Position numbers and translations under genes: made by a program. DNA of 64,000 nt from RXIX01 sp003989075 (GTDB lineage: Bacteria; Pseudomonadota; Gammaproteobacteria; Competibacterales; Competibacteraceae): NCBI GenBank assembly GCA_029780415.1, contig JAKOYN010000061.1, positions 62,001 through 126,000 on the forward strand, written 5' to 3'. A model generated the notes under the pieces. The model was given only the letters and a program-made list of their open reading frames with translations, did no database searches and had not been told where the DNA came from. Positions 14,162-23,736 of the stretch are shown piece by piece (position 1 is the stretch's first letter; each line of letters begins with the position of its first letter).

Positions 14162-15649
14162 CTAGTCCGGGTTGACCTGCTGACGCAGGAAGTTGAGCAG
14201 ATCGCCGGCCAGCAGACCGCGTTCGCCACCGGCCATCGCCGCCCGGTCGCCGGCCCGCCCGTGCACATAGACCCCGGCCCGGGCTGCCACGAACGGATTC
14301 AGGCCCTGCGCCAGCAGCGCGGCGATCACTCCGGTCAGCACATCGCCCATGCCGCCACTGGCCATGCCCGGGTTGCCCGCCGTGCACAGCGCCACTTGCC
14401 CCTCGCCGCGACTGGCGATCAGCGAGCCGGCGCCCTTAAGCACCGCTACGCCGCCAAAACGCAGCGCCAGCTCTTCAACGGCGGTGAAGCGGTCGGCTTC
14501 GACCTCGCTGGGGGTCATCTTCAGCAGGCGGGCCGCCTCGCCGGGATGCGGCGTCAGAATCCAGTTATCGCGGAACTCGGGCGCGACCGCGAGCAGATTC
14601 AGGGCATCGGCATCCACCACCAGGGGCAGATCGCTGCTCAACGCCGCGCGCAGCATAAGGCGCCCCCAGTCACCGCGCCCCAGCCCCGGCCCGATCGCGA
14701 TCACGCTGGCGCGATCCAGCAGCGGCGCAAGCGCCTCGGCCTGTTCAATTCCCTGGAACATCAGCTCGGGACGTGCTGCCGCCTGCAGCCCGGCATGTGC
14801 GGCGCGGGTGGCGACGCTGACCAGGCCGGCTCCACACCGGGCTGCCGCTTCCCCGGCCAGACGCGCCGCACCGGCCAGACCCAGATCGCCACCGATCACC
14901 AGCACATGGCCGAACTGGCCCTTGTGGGCGCTGCGCGGGCGGCGCGGCAGCAGCTTTGGCAGATCGTCCCCGGCATAGCGCCAGCTGGCCGGATGCAGCG
15001 CCGGGTAGATATCCTCCGGCACCTCCAGATCGGCAAAGTGCAAGTCGCCGCAGCAGCTCGGTCCCTGAGCAGTGAACAGGCCCTGTTTCAGGCCGATGAA
15101 CGTGATGGTGGCCGTGGCACGCACCGCTTCACCGAGTACAGCGCCGGTATCGGCATGCAGACCGGAGGGCAGATCCAGCGCCAGAACGGGCGTCTCCTGG
15201 GCATTGATGGCCCGGATGGCCTCGCGCCCGGGACCTGTGACCTCGCGTTCCAGGCCGGTGCCGAACAGGGCATCGACGATCAGTTCGGCCCCGGCCAGAG
15301 CCAGAATGCTGAACGGTATGATCGGCACGCCGGCGGCACTGGCGTCCCGGGCGGCACCCAGGGCATCGCCGCGCAGGCGCTCAATCTGAACCAGCGCCAG
15401 CACCCGCACATCCAGCCCCGCCAGCCGGGCCAGTCGCGCCACCACATAGCCATCACCGCCATTATTGCCACCGCCGCAAAGTACGACGATGCGCCGCGCG
15501 CCCGGCCAGCGCTGGCGCAACAGCGCAAACGCAGCCGCGCCGGCCCGGCCCATCAGCACCGCGCCGGGAATGCCGCGCTCTTCAATGGCAATGCGATCCA
15601 GCTCCCGCACCTGGGCGGCGCGGTACAGTTCAAACGGCAATTCGCGCAT
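14162..15649 (-). CDS. nnr: Bifunctional NAD(P)HX epimerase / ADP-dependent NAD(P)HX dehydratase
   Basis: Repairs hydrated NADH and NADPH. 495 residues: an N-terminal YjeF_N epimerase domain (AAQVRELDRIAIEERGIPG, VLCGGGNNGGDGYVVARL, DALFGTGLER) and a C-terminal ribokinase-like dehydratase domain (GQFGHVLVIGGDLG, AIGPGLGRGDWGR, LTPHPGEAARLL, and the nucleotide motif GNPGMASGGMGDVLTG). The ATG at 15649 is chosen because the domain starts right after it. It is divergent from queG, forming the widespread queG / nnr-tsaE cluster. Confidence 0.95.
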   Translation of the reverse strand: MRELPFELYRAAQVRELDRIAIEERGIPGAVLMGRAGAAAFALLRQRWPGARRIVVLCGGGNNGGDGYVVARLARLAGLDVRVLALVQIERLRGDALGAARDASAAGVPIIPFSILALAGAELIVDALFGTGLEREVTGPGREAIRAINAQETPVLALDLPSGLHADTGAVLGEAVRATATITFIGLKQGLFTAQGPSCCGDLHFADLEVPEDIYPALHPASWRYAGDDLPKLLPRRPRSAHKGQFGHVLVIGGDLGLAGAARLAGEAAARCGAGLVSVATRAAHAGLQAAARPELMFQGIEQAEALAPLLDRASVIAIGPGLGRGDWGRLMLRAALSSDLPLVVDADALNLLAVAPEFRDNWILTPHPGEAARLLKMTPSEVEADRFTAVEELALRFGGVAVLKGAGSLIASRGEGQVALCTAGNPGMASGGMGDVLTGVIAALLAQGLNPFVAARAGVYVHGRAGDRAAMAGGERGLLAGDLLNFLRQQVNPD

Positions 15650-15719
15650 GGAGCATCTCCTCGGTCGCGATGAGAGAGGGCACAATACGCCGCTCAATAA
15701 ACCAATTCTAGCCGCTGCC

Positions 15720-16799
15720 ATGCCCGTCGCCGCACCGGATATCCTGCCCGCTACGCTTGCTGCTGCCATTAAGAGTTGGGGGCGGCAACTCGGTTTTCAG
15801 TACATCGGCATCGCCGATATCGACCTGACCCTGGCCGAAGCGCGGCTGCTCGACTGGCTGGCGGCCGGTTGTCATGGCGGGATGGAATACATGGCCCGCC
15901 ATGGGCTTGCGCGCAGCCGGCCGGCGCAACTGGTACCCGGTACACTGCGGGTGATCACGGCGCGCATGGATTATTTTCCTCACGCCGCTGAAGCCTGGGC
16001 AGTGCTGCGCAATCCGCGCCAGGGCTATGTGTCGCGCTATGCCCTGGGCCGCGATTATCACAAGCTGCTGCGCCGGCGGTTGCAACAATTGGCCGAGCGC
16101 ATCACCGCCGCGCTGGGTCCATTTGGCTACCGGGTATTTGTCGATAGTGCGCCGGTGCTGGAAAAGGCCCTGGCGGAAAAGGCTGGCCTGGGCTGGATCG
16201 GCAAGCACAGCAATCTGCTCGATCGCCGCGCCGGGTCCTGGTTTTTTCTGGGCGAGATCTATGTCGATCTGCCGCTGCCCGTGGATGCACCGGCCCGTGC
16301 GCACTGCGGGCGCTGCCGGGCCTGTCTGGATGCCTGCCCGACCGGGGCGATTGTGGCGCCGTATCGGGTCGATGCCCGCCGCTGCATTTCCTACCACACT
16401 ATCGAACTGCACGGACCGATTCCGCTGCAGTTTCGCCGTGCCATCGGCAACCGCATCTACGGCTGCGACGATTGCCAACTGGTCTGCCCGTGGAACCGCT
16501 TCGCCCAGCCGAGTACGGAAGTGGATTTTCGTGTCCGCCACGGCCTGGATGCGCCGGCGCTGATCGAGCTGTTCGGCTGGGACGAGGCAAGGTTTCTGCG
16601 CAACACCGAAGGCAGCGCCATCCGCCGGATTGGCCATGTGCGCTGGCTGCGCAACTGCGCCGTGGCTCTGGGCAATGCACCGCGTGCGGCGGACATTGTC
16701 GAGGCGCTGCGGGCGCAGCAGGCGCATCCTGCGGAACTGGTGCGCGAGCATGTGGCCTGGGCGCTGGCGGAACAGATGCGCCCGGGGCAGGCTCAGTAG
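15720..16799 (+). CDS. queG: Epoxyqueuosine reductase QueG
   Basis: Cobalamin- and iron-sulfur-dependent enzyme of the last step of queuosine synthesis. 359 residues from the ATG at 15720. The two [4Fe-4S] motifs are CGRCRACLDACPTGAI and CDDCQLVCPWN with an additional CISYHTIE, and the DSAPVLEKALAEKAGLGWIG segment is characteristic. Its partner in the pathway, tgt, is also in the window (27546-28658). The last seven bases overlap the convergent downstream gene. Confidence 0.96.
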   Translation: MPVAAPDILPATLAAAIKSWGRQLGFQYIGIADIDLTLAEARLLDWLAAGCHGGMEYMARHGLARSRPAQLVPGTLRVITARMDYFPHAAEAWAVLRNPRQGYVSRYALGRDYHKLLRRRLQQLAERITAALGPFGYRVFVDSAPVLEKALAEKAGLGWIGKHSNLLDRRAGSWFFLGEIYVDLPLPVDAPARAHCGRCRACLDACPTGAIVAPYRVDARRCISYHTIELHGPIPLQFRRAIGNRIYGCDDCQLVCPWNRFAQPSTEVDFRVRHGLDAPALIELFGWDEARFLRNTEGSAIRRIGHVRWLRNCAVALGNAPRAADIVEALRAQQAHPAELVREHVAWALAEQMRPGQAQ

Positions 16800-17809
16800 G
16801 CGCTCAGTGACCGGGCGCGGCGCCAGAATCGCCAGCGCGCGGCAGGGCTCACGCTGTAGCAGCAGCCATTGCCCGGATACAGATGCAGCGCCGCCAGTTC
16901 GCCACGCTCCAGCCACTGTCGGCACGGCGCGAACCAGTCGCGTTCCAGTTCGGCAACCCGCGCCGCCCAGGCCGGGGCATCATCATCAATCGGGTCGTAG
17001 CGGGTGGCATCGAGCAGCACCAGGCTGCTCGGTTCATCGTCGCTGATCGCGCGCCAGTCGGCGGCGTCGTCAGGCAGGGGCTGAATCGCTGCCTGGGCCA
17101 GGTGCGCGAGGCCACGCGCCAGTGGATCGCGGGCATAGAGACCGGCTGCAGGCGCCTGGGCGCTGACCGGGCAGGGACCACCACCCCAGAACCACAGGCC
17201 GTTGAGCAGGGGCAATTGCTGTTCTTCCCGCGCCCGGTTGACCGGGTGGGCGTGGAACAGCATCTGCACCTCGGTCATCAGGGTGCGCCAGCGCCGCGCC
17301 GCCGAACCCTGCGGCAGCAGGGCATTGATGTCGCGGCCAATCACCTCGGCCAGCGGTCGGGTGCGAATGCCCGGATCAGCAGGCAGGCGCAGGTACCAGC
17401 GCTGCGGATGCGGCACGTCCAGTTGCAGGCCATCAGTGGCGAAGGTGTGATCGAAGGCGGCGGCCAGCAGGGCGGCTTCGGTGGCGTCGATGGCCAGCGC
17501 CCGGGCATCGGCCAGCAGCACGCCATGCAGATCGGCGCGCAGATGCACCGGGTCGGCGCGCAGCCACCAGCCTTCGCCATCGACAGCGCCGCCATCGCCG
17601 AGCCGGGTCAGCGCCGCTACCGGTTGCTCGACTTCAGCAGCGACCGGCAGGCCGAACAGTTGCAGCAGCAGGCTTTCGGGGTCGGCGGCTACCGCATGTG
17701 AGCGGGCGCGCGCCAGCAACCATTCCAGGGCGGGTGCCGTCGGCGCGCGGTCGATTGGCCGCGGTCCGGTCAGCCCCGGAACGACCAGGTGCAGCGTAGT
17801 TGCGCTCAT
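16793..17809 (-). CDS. Conserved protein of the RpfE-like/phosphoglycerate mutase-like group; function unknown
   Basis: A 338-residue cytoplasmic protein with no membrane segments. It resembles a poorly characterised proteobacterial family annotated variously as 'RpfE-type regulatory protein' or 'cofactor-independent phosphoglycerate mutase-like'. The recognisable part is LLNGLWFWGGGPCPV near residue 215 and the N-terminal LHLVVPGLTGP. No complete mutase active site can be seen. The ATG overlaps the hom stop by one base (TGATG), so it is co-transcribed and probably translationally coupled with hom. thrC, often found at this position, is absent. Threonine or serine metabolism is only a guess from context. 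Confidence 0.6.
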   Translation of the reverse strand: MSATTLHLVVPGLTGPRPIDRAPTAPALEWLLARARSHAVAADPESLLLQLFGLPVAAEVEQPVAALTRLGDGGAVDGEGWWLRADPVHLRADLHGVLLADARALAIDATEAALLAAAFDHTFATDGLQLDVPHPQRWYLRLPADPGIRTRPLAEVIGRDINALLPQGSAARRWRTLMTEVQMLFHAHPVNRAREEQQLPLLNGLWFWGGGPCPVSAQAPAAGLYARDPLARGLAHLAQAAIQPLPDDAADWRAISDDEPSSLVLLDATRYDPIDDDAPAWAARVAELERDWFAPCRQWLERGELAALHLYPGNGCCYSVSPAARWRFWRRARSLSAY

Positions 17810-19140
17810 CACTCCAGGCCCAGGTGCTCCAGGCGGATCCGGGTCACCGGGGCATGGATGCTGTCCAGCGCTTCGATGGCGGCAATCGCTTCGTTCATCC
17901 AGCGCTCCTTGACCTCATAGGTGAGCAGGATGATCTGCGCATCGCTGGCGCCGGGCAGGGGTTCCTTCTGCAGGATCGCCTCAATGCTGATGCCGCGGTC
18001 AGCGAGGATCCGGGTCACGTCGGCCAGCACACCGGGGCGATCCAGAGCCTGCAGGCGTAGATAATAGGCGGTTTCCACCTCTTCGATCGGCAGCACCGGC
18101 AGATCGGACAGGGCATCAGGCTGGAAGGCCAGATGCGGGACGCGGTTGTCGGGATCAGCGGTCAGGGTGCGCACCACATCGACGATATCGGCCACCACCG
18201 CCGAGGCGGTCGGGTCGGCACCGGCGCCGGCGCCGTAATAAAGGGTTTGCCCGACGGCATCACCCTGCACCAGCACCGCATTCATCACCCCATTGACGCT
18301 GGCCAGCAGTTGCCGTTGCGGGATCAGGGTCGGATGCACCCGCAGTTGCGCACCGTGCTGGTCACGCCAGGCGATGCCGAGGTGCTTGATGCGGTAGCCG
18401 AGTTCTTCGGCGTAGGCGACATCTTCGCGGGTGATGCGGCTGATACCTTCGATGTAGACCTTGTCGAACTGCAGCGGAATGCCAAAGGCGATTGAGGCGA
18501 GAATGGTCAGCTTGTGAGCGGCGTCGATGCCCTCGACATCGAAGGTCGGATCGGCTTCGGCATAGCCGAGCGCCTGGGCCTCGGCGAGCACGTCCGGGAA
18601 GTCGCGGCCCTTGTCGCGCATCTCGGTCATGATGAAGTTGCCGGTGCCGTTGATGATGCCGGCTACCCATTCGATGCGGTTGCCGGCCAGGCCCTCGCGG
18701 ATCGCCTTGATGATCGGGATGCCGCCGGCGACCGCCGCCTCGAAGCCGACCATGACGCCATTGGCGCGCGCGGCGGCGAAGATTTCGTTGCCATGCCGGG
18801 CGATCAGCGCCTTGTTGGCGGTGACCACATGTTTACCGTTGGCCAGCGCCCGCAGCACCAGGCTGCGCGCCGGTTCATAGCCGCCCATCAGTTCAACAAT
18901 GATCGACACCTCGGGATCATCGACCACTTCCAGCGCCTCGCCGGTCAGTTTCATCCCGCCGGTGTTGGCGGTGGTGGTGTCGAGATTGCGGGCAGCGGCG
19001 TGGGTAATGGCGATTTCGCGCCCGGCACGGCGGCTGATTTCCTCGGCGTTGCGCGCCAGCACACGGGTGACGCCGCCGCCGACCGTGCCCAGGCCGAGCA
19101 GGCCAACTTTTACGGGAGGATATGCACTCATGGGATTCAA
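17809..19140 (-). CDS. hom: Homoserine dehydrogenase
   Basis: NAD(P)H-dependent reduction of aspartate semialdehyde to homoserine, in the threonine and methionine branch. 443 residues: N-terminal nucleotide fold GLLGLGTVGGGV, TANKALIARHGNEIF, the catalytic region GIINGTGNFIMTEM and AEADPTFDVEGIDAAHKL, and a C-terminal ACT domain (YYLRLQALDRPGVLADVTRI) for feedback control. The monofunctional form without an aspartokinase domain is typical of this arrangement. It follows alaC by 30 bases. asd, the preceding enzyme, is at 56325-57440. Confidence 0.96.
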   Translation of the reverse strand: MNPMSAYPPVKVGLLGLGTVGGGVTRVLARNAEEISRRAGREIAITHAAARNLDTTTANTGGMKLTGEALEVVDDPEVSIIVELMGGYEPARSLVLRALANGKHVVTANKALIARHGNEIFAAARANGVMVGFEAAVAGGIPIIKAIREGLAGNRIEWVAGIINGTGNFIMTEMRDKGRDFPDVLAEAQALGYAEADPTFDVEGIDAAHKLTILASIAFGIPLQFDKVYIEGISRITREDVAYAEELGYRIKHLGIAWRDQHGAQLRVHPTLIPQRQLLASVNGVMNAVLVQGDAVGQTLYYGAGAGADPTASAVVADIVDVVRTLTADPDNRVPHLAFQPDALSDLPVLPIEEVETAYYLRLQALDRPGVLADVTRILADRGISIEAILQKEPLPGASDAQIILLTYEVKERWMNEAIAAIEALDSIHAPVTRIRLEHLGLE

Positions 19141-19170
19141 ACTCCGGTCGCGGTCGTCAGGGGAAAAGGT

Positions 19171-20361
19171 TTAGCTGTCCCGGCTGTCTTTGCGCAGCAT
19201 CTCGCGGATGCCGCGCAGCGCCTGCCGGGTGCGGTGTTCATTTTCGATCAGGCCAAAGCGGACATGGTCATCGCCATAGGCCCCAAAGCCGATGCCCGGC
19301 GACACCGCGACCTTGGCCTCGGCGAGCAGTTTCTTGCAGAACTCCAGCGAGCCCAGCGGCCGGTATGGCTCGGGGATCGGTGCCCAGACGAACATGGTGG
19401 CCTTGGGTTTTTCCACTGCCCAGCCGAGTGCGTTCAGCCCGTCGCAGAGCACGTCGCGGCGCTTGCGGTACAGCTCGCAGATTTCGCTCACGCAGTCCTG
19501 CGGCCCTTCCAGTGCGGCGATGGCCGCTACTTGGATCGGGGTGAACATGCCATAGTCGAGATAGGACTTCATCCGTCCGAGTGCCGCGACCAGGGTCGGA
19601 TTGCCGCACATGAAGCCAACCCGCCAGCCGGGCATGTTATAGCTCTTGGACAGGGTGAAGAATTCCACGGCGATGTCCTTGGCACCGGGCACCTGCAGGA
19701 TCGAGGGTGCGACGTAGCCATCGAACACCAAGTCGGCATAGGCCAGATCGTGAATCACCCAGATTTCATGCTCGCGGGCGATGGCGACGACCTTCTCGAA
19801 GAATTCCAGCTCGACGCATTGTGTAGTGGGGTTGGCCGGGAAGTTCAGCACCAGCATTTTCGGCCGCGGCCAGGAGTCCTTGATGGCCTTTTCCAGTTCA
19901 GCGAAGAAGTCCACGCCCGGCAGCAGCGGCACATGGCGGATATCGGCGCCGGCGATGACGCAGCCATAGGGATGAATCGGGTAGGCCGGGTTTGGCACCA
20001 GCACTGCATCGCCCGGACCGAGGGTCGCCAGCGCCAGATGCGCCAGGCCTTCCTTGGAACCGATGGTGACGATGGCCTCGGACTCGGGGTCGAGATCTAC
20101 GGCGTAGCGGGTCTGGTACCAGTTGCAGATGGCGCGGCGCAGGCGCGGGATGCCGCGCGATACCGAGTAGCGGTGGGTGTCCGGGCGCTGGGCGACTTCG
20201 ACCAGCTTATCCACGATATGTTTGGGCGTGGGCTGGTCAGGGTTGCCCATGCCAAAGTCGATGATGTCCTCACCGCGGGCGCGCGCCTGGGCCTTCAATT
20301 CGTTGACGATGTTGAAGACGTAGGGCGGCAGGCGTTTGATGCGTTGAAAATCGGCGTTCAA
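19171..20361 (-). CDS. alaC: Glutamate-pyruvate aminotransferase AlaC
   Basis: PLP-dependent class I/II aminotransferase making alanine from pyruvate and glutamate. The conserved body starts FQRIKRLPPYVFNI as in E. coli AlaC, with GMGNPDQPTP, NFPANPTTQ, HDLAYADLVFDGY and the PLP lysine in TLSKSYNMPGWRVGF. I chose a TTG at 20361 (396 residues). It has an AGGT nine bases upstream and avoids 39 residues of low-complexity sequence that the longer ATG frame (20478) would add. The alaC-hom pair is common in proteobacteria. Confidence 0.92.
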   Translation of the reverse strand: MNADFQRIKRLPPYVFNIVNELKAQARARGEDIIDFGMGNPDQPTPKHIVDKLVEVAQRPDTHRYSVSRGIPRLRRAICNWYQTRYAVDLDPESEAIVTIGSKEGLAHLALATLGPGDAVLVPNPAYPIHPYGCVIAGADIRHVPLLPGVDFFAELEKAIKDSWPRPKMLVLNFPANPTTQCVELEFFEKVVAIAREHEIWVIHDLAYADLVFDGYVAPSILQVPGAKDIAVEFFTLSKSYNMPGWRVGFMCGNPTLVAALGRMKSYLDYGMFTPIQVAAIAALEGPQDCVSEICELYRKRRDVLCDGLNALGWAVEKPKATMFVWAPIPEPYRPLGSLEFCKKLLAEAKVAVSPGIGFGAYGDDHVRFGLIENEHRTRQALRGIREMLRKDSRDS

Positions 20362-20525
20362 GCGTGCATACCTGAAAATGCGGAATCGGAAGGTCGCCGC
20401 CGCGGCGGATCGTACCGGATACGGGGCCGGGACGACGGAACGGACGGTGAGCGGGCGAATGCTGGAGTCTAACCACAAGCCCTTGGGGCTGTCGAGTTAG
20501 CCACGCGGCCCGGTACGAGTCGGGG

Positions 20526-22271
20526 TCAATAGCCCGCAGCCCGGCCACCCGGCTGGCGGCTGTCGGGAAAGCCCTGCAGACCGCTGGGCGTATGTACGAT
20601 GCTCTGGGTACTGCCCATGGTGTCCTGCACCACCACCGTATGGCCCAGCTCCTTGAGCAGGCGCAGGGTGTCCGGGCTGAGTCCTTCCTCGACGCGCAAT
20701 TCGTCCGGCAGCCACTGATGATGCACGCGCGGCGCTACCGTGGCCTCGGCGATGTTCAGACCGTGATCGATGGTGTTGAGCACGATCTGCAGCACCGTGG
20801 TGATGATGCGGCTGCCGCCGGGGCTGCCGGTGACCAGCAGCACCTGCCCGTCCTTGAATACCAGCGTTGGGGTCATTGAGCTGAGCGGGCGCTTGCCGGG
20901 CGCGACGGCGTTGGCGGCGCCGCCGATCAGGCCAAAGGCATTAGGTGCGCCAGGCTTGGCAGCGAAATCGTCCATCTCGTTATTGAGCAGGATGCCGGTG
21001 CCGGCAGCGACGATGCCCGAGCCATAGGCGAGGTTGAGGGTGTAGGTGACGGCTACGGCGTTGCCATCACGATCCATGATCGAGTAGTGGGTGGTCTGGG
21101 TGCTTTCCGCGCCTGGCGGCTGGCCGGGCTTGATGCCTGCCGCAGGCCGTGCCCGTTGTGGATCGATCTGCGCTGCCAGTTGCCGGGCGTAGGCTTTGCT
21201 GGTCAGGCCGGCTACCGGCACGCTGACGAAATCGGGATCGCCGAGATATTCGCTGCGATCGGCATAGGCGAGTTTCATCGCCTCGGCCATGCGGTGAATC
21301 GTGGCGGCGCTGTTATGGCCGAGTTCGGCCAGCGGCCAGGTTTCCAGGATATTGAGCATCTGCACCAGATGCACGCCGCCAGAACTGGGCGGCGGCATGG
21401 TGACGATCGCGTAGCCGCGATACTGGCCGCGCACTGGTTCGCGCACGATGGCCCGGTAGTTCTTCAGGTCGTCCAGGCTGATCAGGCCCTGATGCGCCTG
21501 CTGATCGGCGACCAGTTGCTGCCCGATCGTGCCTCGGTAGAACGCATCGGGACCGTGTTCGGCGATCTGTTGCAGTGAGGCGGCCAGATCAGCCTGTACC
21601 AGGGTATCGCCGGGCGCATAGGCGCTACCATCAGCCTTGAGGAAAATGGCGCGGCTCGCCGGCCAGGGTGCCAGATGGCCGTGGGCGTTGCGCAGCGATT
21701 GTGCCAGTTCGGTATCGACTACGAGGCCCTGCCGCGCCATCCGCGCCGCCGGTTCGACCAGTTGTCGCCAGGGCAGATGTCCATGGCGGGCATGCGCCAG
21801 CGCCAGTCCGGCCACCGTGCCCGGCACGCCTGCCGACTGATGGCTGTAGCGGATGCGGGCGGTATCCACCTCGCCCTGCGCGTTCAGGTAGAGATCGCGA
21901 CGGGCGGCCGCCGGTGCGGTTTCGCGAAAGTCGATCGCTTCGCTGTGCTGTGTGGCGGCATCGTAGCTGAGCAGGAAACCGCCGCCACCGAGATTGCCGG
22001 CCTGCGGCAGCGTGACGGCCAGGGCAAAACCGACCGCTACCGCCGCATCGACGGCATTGCCACCCTGGCGCAGGATATCCAGACCGATCTGGCTGGCGCG
22101 CGCTTCCTGACTGACCACCATGCCCTGGCTGGCCAGCACCGGGTGCAGACGGTCGCGGGCATTGTAGAGCGCCGGTTCGGCTTCGGCGGCGCGCAGCAGG
22201 AGCAGCAGACCCAGCAGCACCCACGGCAGATGGATGAATCGCATGGATCGCAAGGCAGGGAATGGGTGCAC
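20526..22271 (-). CDS. ggt: Gamma-glutamyltransferase precursor
   Basis: Periplasmic N-terminal nucleophile hydrolase that splits glutathione and other gamma-glutamyl compounds. It has a signal peptide (MRFIHLPWVLLGLLLLLRAA), then GGNAVDAAVAVGFAL and GNLGGGGFLL of the large subunit. The autocleavage site and catalytic threonine are in TTHYSIMDRDGNAVAVTYTLN-like sequence (Thr393), with LLNNEMDDF and SSMTPTLVF in the small subunit. The start is uncertain: GTG at 22271, or ATG at 22244, which begins directly with the signal peptide; neither has a strong ribosome binding site. It appears to stand alone. Confidence 0.95.
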   Translation of the reverse strand: MHPFPALRSMRFIHLPWVLLGLLLLLRAAEAEPALYNARDRLHPVLASQGMVVSQEARASQIGLDILRQGGNAVDAAVAVGFALAVTLPQAGNLGGGGFLLSYDAATQHSEAIDFRETAPAAARRDLYLNAQGEVDTARIRYSHQSAGVPGTVAGLALAHARHGHLPWRQLVEPAARMARQGLVVDTELAQSLRNAHGHLAPWPASRAIFLKADGSAYAPGDTLVQADLAASLQQIAEHGPDAFYRGTIGQQLVADQQAHQGLISLDDLKNYRAIVREPVRGQYRGYAIVTMPPPSSGGVHLVQMLNILETWPLAELGHNSAATIHRMAEAMKLAYADRSEYLGDPDFVSVPVAGLTSKAYARQLAAQIDPQRARPAAGIKPGQPPGAESTQTTHYSIMDRDGNAVAVTYTLNLAYGSGIVAAGTGILLNNEMDDFAAKPGAPNAFGLIGGAANAVAPGKRPLSSMTPTLVFKDGQVLLVTGSPGGSRIITTVLQIVLNTIDHGLNIAEATVAPRVHHQWLPDELRVEEGLSPDTLRLLKELGHTVVVQDTMGSTQSIVHTPSGLQGFPDSRQPGGRAAGY

Positions 22272-22330
22272 GGGTGTCTCGGCAGGGTCAATGGCCGCCG
22301 CGCCTTGCCACCGGGCGCGGCGGTGGCAGC

Positions 22331-23494
22331 CTAGAACAGTTTGAGCACGGCGCCGACAATAGCCGCGCCGGCGCCGAGCAGGGCGATAAGGCCCACGACC
22401 AGCGCCAGGGTGGCCCGCGAGGCCGAGGCGCTGTCGGCACCGGACTGCTGGCCGGACTGCTGTACGGTGCGCTCGGCGGTTTCGCGCGCGATGGTCTCGA
22501 TCACCGGCTGGATGCCGCTGCGCACGATTTGGACCACCTGCTGCTTGAACTCCGCCGATCCGGTCAGCATGCCGAGTGCTTCCCGGGCCTGGCGACCGAC
22601 CTGGGTCTCGATTTCCTTGAGCAGCTCGTCGCGGTTCATTTCCAGGCCGCGGGCGACATTGCGCTGCGATACGCCTTCGCTGACTTCGCGGGCGGCCTGC
22701 TCGGCCACGGCGCGGGCACTTTCCTGTGCGGCGGAGCGCGCGGTTTTCTCGGCAGTGCCACGGGCTATTTCGGTCGCGACCTGCTTGGCCGCTTCCTGTG
22801 CAGCCCGTACGGCAGCATGCGCGGCCCGCCGGCCCAGATCCTCGGCGACGCCGCGGGCAGCCTGCATGGCGATCTCACGGGTCAGGTTGGGCACCATTTC
22901 CTGGATGATGTCGCGCGACACCTTTTCGGCGGCAGCCCAGGCGACGCGCTCGGCGATCTGTTCGACCTCGCCGCCGCTGATGGCGGGTTCCAGGCTGAGC
23001 GGTGCGCGGCTTGGCGCAGGCGTCGGTGCGGGTGCGGGTGCGGGTGCAGCGGGTGCTTCCTTCTCGACGATCAGCGGCTTGGGCATCGTCGGCGTCGTTG
23101 TTTCCTCAATGGCAATAGCGCCGGTTCCGGTGTCGACCATGGCCAGCACCGCATCGAGCTGATCCGGGGTGTAGGGCTTGGAAAGAAAACCGACTGCGCC
23201 ACTGTCCTTGGCATCGCGCTTGTCTTCATCGGTGGCGTTGGCCGAGCACATGACAATCGGTGCGGCGCCTGAACGACTCTGGCTGGTGATGGCGCGGCTG
23301 GTTTCGAAACCATCCATGCCGGGCATCATCACGTCCATGAAGATAATGTCGGGGCATTTGTTGTCCAGATACTTGATGCAGTCCTCGCCCGACCCAACCC
23401 AGTCTACTTCGATGCTGCGTTCCAGCAGCAGTTTGCGCAAGGTCAGGTGGGCGACCTTGGAATCGTCCACCACCAACGCTTTCTTGATGTTCAT
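22331..23494 (-). CDS. Response regulator with Ala-rich helical region and C-terminal membrane anchor
   Basis: A 387-residue protein of unusual build. Residues 1-120 are a receiver domain with acidic pair Asp10/Asp11, phosphoacceptor Asp54 (FMDVMMPGMDGF) and Lys106 (SKPY). A Pro/Ala-rich linker (about 145-170) follows, then about 170 residues of Ala- and charge-rich sequence likely to be long helices, and a final hydrophobic segment (ALVVGLIALLGAGAAIVGAV) next to the C-terminus. This predicts a tail-anchored protein with its receiver in the cytoplasm. There is no DNA-binding or enzymatic output domain. AGGAGG upstream fixes the start. No histidine kinase is adjacent. Partners and function are unknown. 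Confidence 0.8.
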   Translation of the reverse strand: MNIKKALVVDDSKVAHLTLRKLLLERSIEVDWVGSGEDCIKYLDNKCPDIIFMDVMMPGMDGFETSRAITSQSRSGAAPIVMCSANATDEDKRDAKDSGAVGFLSKPYTPDQLDAVLAMVDTGTGAIAIEETTTPTMPKPLIVEKEAPAAPAPAPAPTPAPSRAPLSLEPAISGGEVEQIAERVAWAAAEKVSRDIIQEMVPNLTREIAMQAARGVAEDLGRRAAHAAVRAAQEAAKQVATEIARGTAEKTARSAAQESARAVAEQAAREVSEGVSQRNVARGLEMNRDELLKEIETQVGRQAREALGMLTGSAEFKQQVVQIVRSGIQPVIETIARETAERTVQQSGQQSGADSASASRATLALVVGLIALLGAGAAIVGAVLKLF

Positions 23495-23736
23495 GCAGGC
23501 CTCCTACGGCATGAGAATCATTAGGGGATCGTAGTGCGTTTCGTGCGACCGCGCCGCTGAATTTCGCGGCAGTCGCCGGGCGGGGAACCGCATGCATGGA
23601 GCGGGGCCGGGCGGGCGCGGTCATTTGCGGCTATTGTTGTGCGAGGGCCGGGAACCCGCGTGGCATCTTAAATTGCCCCGTTGCCCTCAAATCCCAGGCT
23701 ATTACTTTAAGCCAAATCCCGTGGAGGAACCATGTC

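Noticed and set aside
16883..17701. Long open frames on the strand opposite the conserved gene at 16793-17809, and similar long opposite frames over secD, alaC/hom and leuB
   Set aside because: They are mirror frames of well-supported genes in GC-rich DNA. Their translations are rich in Gln, His, Arg and Ala without any domain.
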